The translations under genes and the position numbers were made by a program. 22,461 bases of DNA from positions 1-22,461 of the forward strand of contig RBNI01001436.1 in NCBI GenBank assembly GCA_003990745.1. Reading direction: 5' to 3'. The stretch is from Jimgerdemannia flammicorona (taxonomy: Eukaryota > Mucoromycota > Endogonomycetes > Endogonales > Endogonaceae). The notes under the pieces were generated by a model, which had not been told where the DNA came from, did not search any database, and worked only from the letters and a program-made list of their open reading frames with translations. Every line of letters begins with the position of its first letter. Positions within the stretch are counted from its first letter, which is position 1. Positions 19,267 through 22,461 of this stretch are shown here, in pieces.

Positions 19267-19500
19267 ATATGTAAAGAGTAAGTGAGCCTTTTAAAAGAGG
19301 TTTTCAAAAAGGTCAGGTTTTTGAAAAAGGTCAGGTTTTCAAAAAAGGTCAGGTTTTCAAAAAAGGTTGTTTTTTCGAATTTTGAAAAAGGTTGGATTTT
19401 TGAAAAGGTCAGGTTTTTAAAAAAGGTTATGTTTTCTATAAAGGTTGGGTTTTCAAAAAACAGTTATCTTATATTTTGAATTATCAATTTTTCACTCTAG
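19267..19500 (+). other. hAT transposase intron, 234 bp, with mutated donor
   Basis: ACA AAG before 19267 and ATA TTG GCT after 19500 restore the conserved hAT block TKILAITTDN. The first six bases are ATATGT; the usual fungal donor GTATGT with a G-to-A change explains them. The acceptor is CACTCTAG. The intron is swollen by a tandem repeat. Confidence 0.6.
19293..19461 (+). repeat. Minisatellite in hAT intron (about 17-18-bp unit, about nine copies)
   Basis: Units are variants of AGGTCAGGTTTTCAAAAA, mixing TTTTCAAAA and TTTTTGAAAA cores. The frame VRFSKKVRFSKK that it produces is a by-product of the repeat. Confidence 0.85.
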
Positions 19501-19860
19501 ATATTGGCTATAACAACAGACAATATATCTAACAATAATACATTTTTTCAAACAATTAGAATAGAGTTTGATCATAGTCTCAACTATCAGCTAATATAAT
19601 ATATATGCTGCATGGCTCATATTATTAATCTAGCTATTCAAGTCTTTTTAATATATCTGAAGGCTGATGATAATGGAGAAATAATTTCAAGTCTTTGAAT
19701 AAGCATCATCAAGATCTGGTCATCACCATAGTATTGTGAGAGATTTATTGCATAATATAAAGCCTATAGAATCAACAATTCAAAGAAACTTATTTTGGAT
19801 GTTAAGACTCAGTAGAACTCAGTATATTTGATGATTGAATGGGCCATCAAATTATCAGAG

Positions 19861-19948
19861 GTAATTATATTTAATTATATTTAATTTGTTAGGTGATATG
19901 GATCTATTATGCCTGAGTCTAATCTAATGAATTAATTTTTATTAATAG
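19861..19948 (+). other. Probable hAT transposase intron, 88 bp
   Basis: It runs from TCAGAG|GTAATT to TTAATAG|CCCTTAAATTC, joining AIKLSE to PLNSTVIADKDL. An inner TTAG at 19892 would give a 32-bp alternative; the 88-bp form matches the size of its neighbours. Confidence 0.5.
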
Positions 19949-20710
19949 CCCTTAAATTCAACAGTTATAGCTGATAAAGATTTATGATAATATGCTATTG
20001 GAAATTGTACTTAACAGTTGCTAAAAAATATTATTTTGGTGTTAAAGAGTTTTCAACATACAACAGATCTTACAACTTGGTAAAAATATCCAACAATTTA
20101 TTTTACTATTCTGATTTACAACTTTCTACTGGATATGTTGAAAGATAATGACCAAGTAATTTGAAATCATATAGCAGAACCAGAAGAAACTGAAGAGCTG
20201 AATACTCTCATTCAACAGGCACTAATAGTAGCTATTGATAAGTTGAAGAAATACTATTCAATAACAGATCATCTGATTTATTATATTGGTACTGATAAGT
20301 AAATATTTCATAATTCACTTATTGCTGAAGACTATTTCAAAATTTTGAACTATGAATTCATTTTGAAATTTATTTTATTCTTTGAATAAGAACCAGTTCT
20401 TGATCCTAGGCTTAAACTACAATATTATTCAAACTACAATTGGGAAACCATTTGGATTGATGTGGCTGAAAAAACTGTTCATATAGTCTATAATAATAAC
20501 TATGCCCCTCCATCAGTTTATTATATAAGTTCTAAAGATCATACTGAAATAGAAGATGATATTAATATTGATGATATTGTTGAGCTATCTGAATATATAT
20601 ACAACAAAAGACAAAAACTGATAACAAATCCTGAAGAGGAGTTAGATAATTATTTGAAAAGTAAAACTGTTAAATTTCAACCAGAAGTCAATATATTATC
20701 TTGGTAGCAA

Positions 20711-20799
20711 GTGAGTTGGTCTAATTTGAAATATTATAGATCCAATTTGAAATATTATTTGAGTTTCTCTAATTTAATTTAATTTGTTGAGAACATTAG
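20711..20799 (+). other. hAT transposase intron, 89 bp (phase 0)
   Basis: It opens GTGAGT after TGG TAG CAA and closes ACATTAG before GGC CAT AGC. The joined protein matches the hAT block WW-x-GHSRDYSNLAKM, with TAG for the second Trp. Confidence 0.75.
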
Positions 20800-21079
20800 G
20801 GCCATAGCAGAGATTACTCAAATCTAGCAAAAATGATATATGACTATTTAGCTATTCCAGCAACAAGTATACCCATAAAGAGAGTTTTTTCAAGAGATAA
20901 AGATCTCATGGTGCCTAAAAGAGGTACTTTAGACTCTGAAACTATTTGTGAATATATGTGTTTAAAGGCATGGCAATAAGCTGGCCAATTCTGAAATCTA
21001 GAAATATATATAGTTGAAATATAGTTTAATCTCAACTAACTAAATATATTCATATATTATAATATTTCTAATACATATA

Positions 21080-21615
21080 TCACCATATTCAAAGCTCTCA
21101 GTTTACTTATCACTGATAGGCATTAATTACATTATAGTACCATATTTGAAGCTTGGTGCTCACTCATTGGCTAGTATTAATTGTACTATTTGAAGCTCTC
21201 AGAGCTCACTTCTGACCAAACCATATGTAGTTACCCTGTCCTGGCCCACCAAACCTGCCACCAAATCCACTATAGCCAGCATACTCACCACTACTATAGG
21301 CCAGTATACCCACCACAACATGGGCTTGCCAAGAGCTATAGTGATACAATTAATGAGCGAGCCCTGAGAGCTTTGAATATGGTGCTAAGAGCATAAGCCA
21401 GAAGATGGTACTGAGAGCTATAGTGATACAATTAATGAGTGAGTCCCAAGAGCTTTGAATATAGTGCCAAGAGTATAAGCAAGCCAGAAAATGGCACTGA
21501 GAGCTTTATAAGTCATGGTGACACAATTAATACTAGCCAACAAGCAAGCCCCAAGAGCTTTGAATATTATAAGTCATATTTAAAGCTTGGGGCTCACTTA
21601 TGAAGCTCTCAGAAA
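21080..21615. repeat. Foldback/tandem repeat structure
   Basis: CACCATATTCAAAGCTCTCAG near 21080 has an exact reverse complement near 21363-21384. A longer imperfect inverted pair lies at about 21143-21200 and 21525-21585 (shared core TTGGCTAGTATTAATTGT and its complement). Between them an approximately 85-bp unit starting AGAGCTATAGTGATACAATT is repeated in tandem at about 21332 and 21416, with a third divergent copy near 21500. This may be a foldback-type or MITE-like element, or hAT subterminal sequence. No coding frame is recognised. Confidence 0.7.
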
Positions 21616-21737
21616 TTGCTTATTGATCTAGTATTAAAAATATATAAATAAGCTATCTAAGCTACCATCTTTAATAAAAATAAAAACAAAATATATATTC
21701 AAACTTATCTCAACTACCTTTCAAATCATTTTAAAGA

Positions 21738-22328
21738 TATGAACTATGCCATTGATAAGATATATACTTAGGCAACAACTGATAAAATTGATACTACTCA
21801 AGAAGAACATAGAAAGAAGAAGAAAATACTTACTAAAGTGATTGAGTAATTTATTTTAGCTATTGCTCCAATACTCTCTACTGCTCCAGCCCCCCTAGCC
21901 CTGGTCATTACCCTGGTCCCTCTAGTCCCAGTCGTCACCCTGGCCCCTTTAGTCTCAGTTATTACTCCAGCCCTGGTCATCACCCTAGCCCTGGTCATTG
22001 CCCCAGCCCCAGTCATCACCCTAGTCCCAGTCATCACCCCCAGCCCCCCTAACCTCAGTTGTTATTGCCCCAGCTCTGGTCATTGTCCTGGCCCCCCCAA
22101 AGCCAAGAGGCCATCCTCAGACCAGTTGTTATAATTACAGAAGATATGGAAAGACTTATGGTACTCTCCCTAAAGTTTGCCAGAAGTTGAACCCATTGAC
22201 TCCTAACCTATCTTTGAGAAAAAGGCCTTATGACAATTCTCATTAGTTGGCTATTGCTGTGGCCAGATGTACTACTAGGTGCTGAGTATCACAAGTGCTA
22301 AATGTGTTGGGCAAGTGGAATATGTTGT

Positions 22329-22330
<2 letters not shown>
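21738..22330 (+). pseudogene. Unrecognised ORF remnant with Pro-rich repeat and AT-hook-like motif
   Basis: A frame opens MNYAIDKIYT, passes a charged stretch (TTQEEHRKKKKILTKVIE), enters a proline-rich repeat and, after a frame change, continues as PPKPRGHPQTSCYNYRRYG, TYGTLPKVCQKLNPL and SLRKRPYDNSH to about 22330. PKPRGHP resembles an AT-hook core (RGRP) with the second Arg changed to His. TAG and TGA interruptions again fit lost Gln/Arg codons. I do not recognise the family; it could be a piece of another transposon or a hAT accessory gene. Confidence 0.3.
21871..22100 (+). repeat. C-rich minisatellite (about 18-bp unit)
   Basis: Imperfect units of the type GCCCTGGTCATCACCCTA repeat many times, best ordered at 21970-22035. 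The strand is very C-rich (runs such as CCAGCCCCCC), unlike the A+T-rich surroundings. Two frames give Pro/Ser/His or Val/Pro/Leu repeats. Confidence 0.8.

Positions 22331-22334
<4 letters not shown>

Positions 22335-22362
<28 letters not shown>
22335..22362. repeat. (TA)14 microsatellite
   Basis: Uninterrupted TA dinucleotides follow GTAC and end before AATAAC. Confidence 0.95.
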
Positions 22363-22367
<5 letters not shown>

Positions 22368-22418
22368 CAAATAAATCATATAAGCTACTAATAATTATGA
22401 ACCTAATTTTTTTTTTTT

Positions 22419-22461
22419 GAATTGAATTGGATCTCAATTTGATTTGAACATTTCGAATCAG
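22419..22461. repeat. AATTGAATTGGA repeat at window edge, related to hAT left end
   Basis: After a 12-T run the sequence TTGAATTGAATTGGATCT resembles 202-219 (TTGAATTGAATTGGACCT) in the same orientation, and also the reversed copies near 289-345. It is probably the right subterminal region of the hAT. The terminus itself is not visible. Confidence 0.5.

Larger units (their letters stand above)
18826..20979 (+). pseudogene. hAT transposase, catalytic core to C-terminal dimerisation domain
   Basis: Exons and introns alternate. Blocks in order are QPFIVIENSEL and LDITIPSAGTI (18826-18930), IPD*ISFTVDTWISPNMYVFLGI (19060-19130, the TxDxW block with the first catalytic Asp), MLIDFIKLSESHSSENL (about 19170), ILAITTDNISNNNTFF (19501-19550, with the second Asp), YICCMAHIINLAIQVFL (about 19600), EPVLDPRLKLQYYSNYN (about 20393), EEELDNYL and NILSW (20640-20704), then HSRDYSNLAKMIYDYLAIPATS (20803) and the hAT dimerisation motif RVFSRDKDLMVPKRG...CEYMCLKAW (20881-20973). 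TAA 20977 may be the end, or a lost Gln codon with a short tail to about 21024. Most stops fit CGA or CAG/CAA origins. The enzyme would cut and reinsert the element. Confidence 0.9.
181..22461 (+). mobile_element. hAT DNA transposon (host of the nest), interrupted and decayed
   Basis: A BED-finger hAT transposase gene runs on the + strand in pieces at 454-623, 6533-6794 and 18826-20979. Between the pieces lie a LINE and a Ty3/Gypsy element with clear target duplications. The left end is placed at 181 because TAGTGCTCCCAATGAATC resembles hAT termini and is followed by A+T subterminal repeats. Without the insertions the element would be about 4.3 kb. The right terminus is not resolved; the last 43 bases of the window carry the same subterminal repeat family as the left end, so the element may reach or pass the window edge. 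The long 3' part (21000-22400) may include further insertions. Confidence 0.65.

Noticed and set aside
19293..19461. CRISPR-like array
   Set aside because: There are no unique spacers between repeats, and the setting is a eukaryotic transposon intron.
19282..19479. Repetitive basic protein frame with VRFSKK repeats
   Set aside because: It is the translation of an intron minisatellite whose unit length happens to keep a frame open; it lacks start context and conserved blocks.

Overview
This window is a graveyard of nested, decayed transposable elements. I see no intact host gene. The organism is most likely a transposon-rich filamentous fungus. The reasons are chromodomain-bearing Ty3/Gypsy elements, short 81-89 bp introns with GTAAG/GTGAGT donors, a BED-finger hAT transposase, and decay made almost entirely of C-to-T/G-to-A transitions, as left by RIP or cytosine methylation. 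I cannot name a species.

Layout from outside in. (1) A hAT DNA transposon on the + strand seems to occupy about 181 to the end of the window. Its transposase exons are scattered at 454-623, 6533-6794 and 18826-20979. (2) A 5.9-kb L1-like LINE on the + strand (624-6517) sits in the BED zinc-finger exon of the hAT gene, flanked by a 15-bp target duplication and ending in a poly-A tract. (3) A Ty3/Gypsy chromovirus on the - strand (6795-18825, 404-bp LTRs) sits further along in the same hAT gene, with target duplication CAGTC/CAGCC. It encodes Gag, a dUTPase, protease, RT, RNase H, integrase and a chromodomain. (4) A second Ty3/Gypsy element on the + strand (10948-16957) sits inside the dUTPase gene of the first, with target duplication TGGTG/TGATG. 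It has exceptionally long LTRs (2031 bp each), and each LTR carries a decayed reading frame of about 365 codons. Its interior is only about 1.95 kb and keeps just integrase plus chromodomain.

All three insertion junctions were checked by reading the host frame across them. With each insert and one duplication copy left out, the BED finger, the dUTPase and the hAT core frame each continue in phase. This fixes the nesting: LINE and outer Gypsy into hAT, then inner Gypsy into outer Gypsy.

The parts most worth attention are the reading frame inside the U3 of the 2-kb LTRs, with its own upstream TATA, CCAAT and duplicated TGAGTCA sites; the retroelement dUTPase split between motifs 4 and 5; and the reciprocal CA/TG differences between sister LTRs, which record lost CpG sites. 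The right end (21080-22461) holds a foldback/tandem-repeat structure, a proline-rich minisatellite in an unrecognised ORF remnant, a TA microsatellite and one more copy of the AATTGAATTGG repeat seen at the left end of the hAT.
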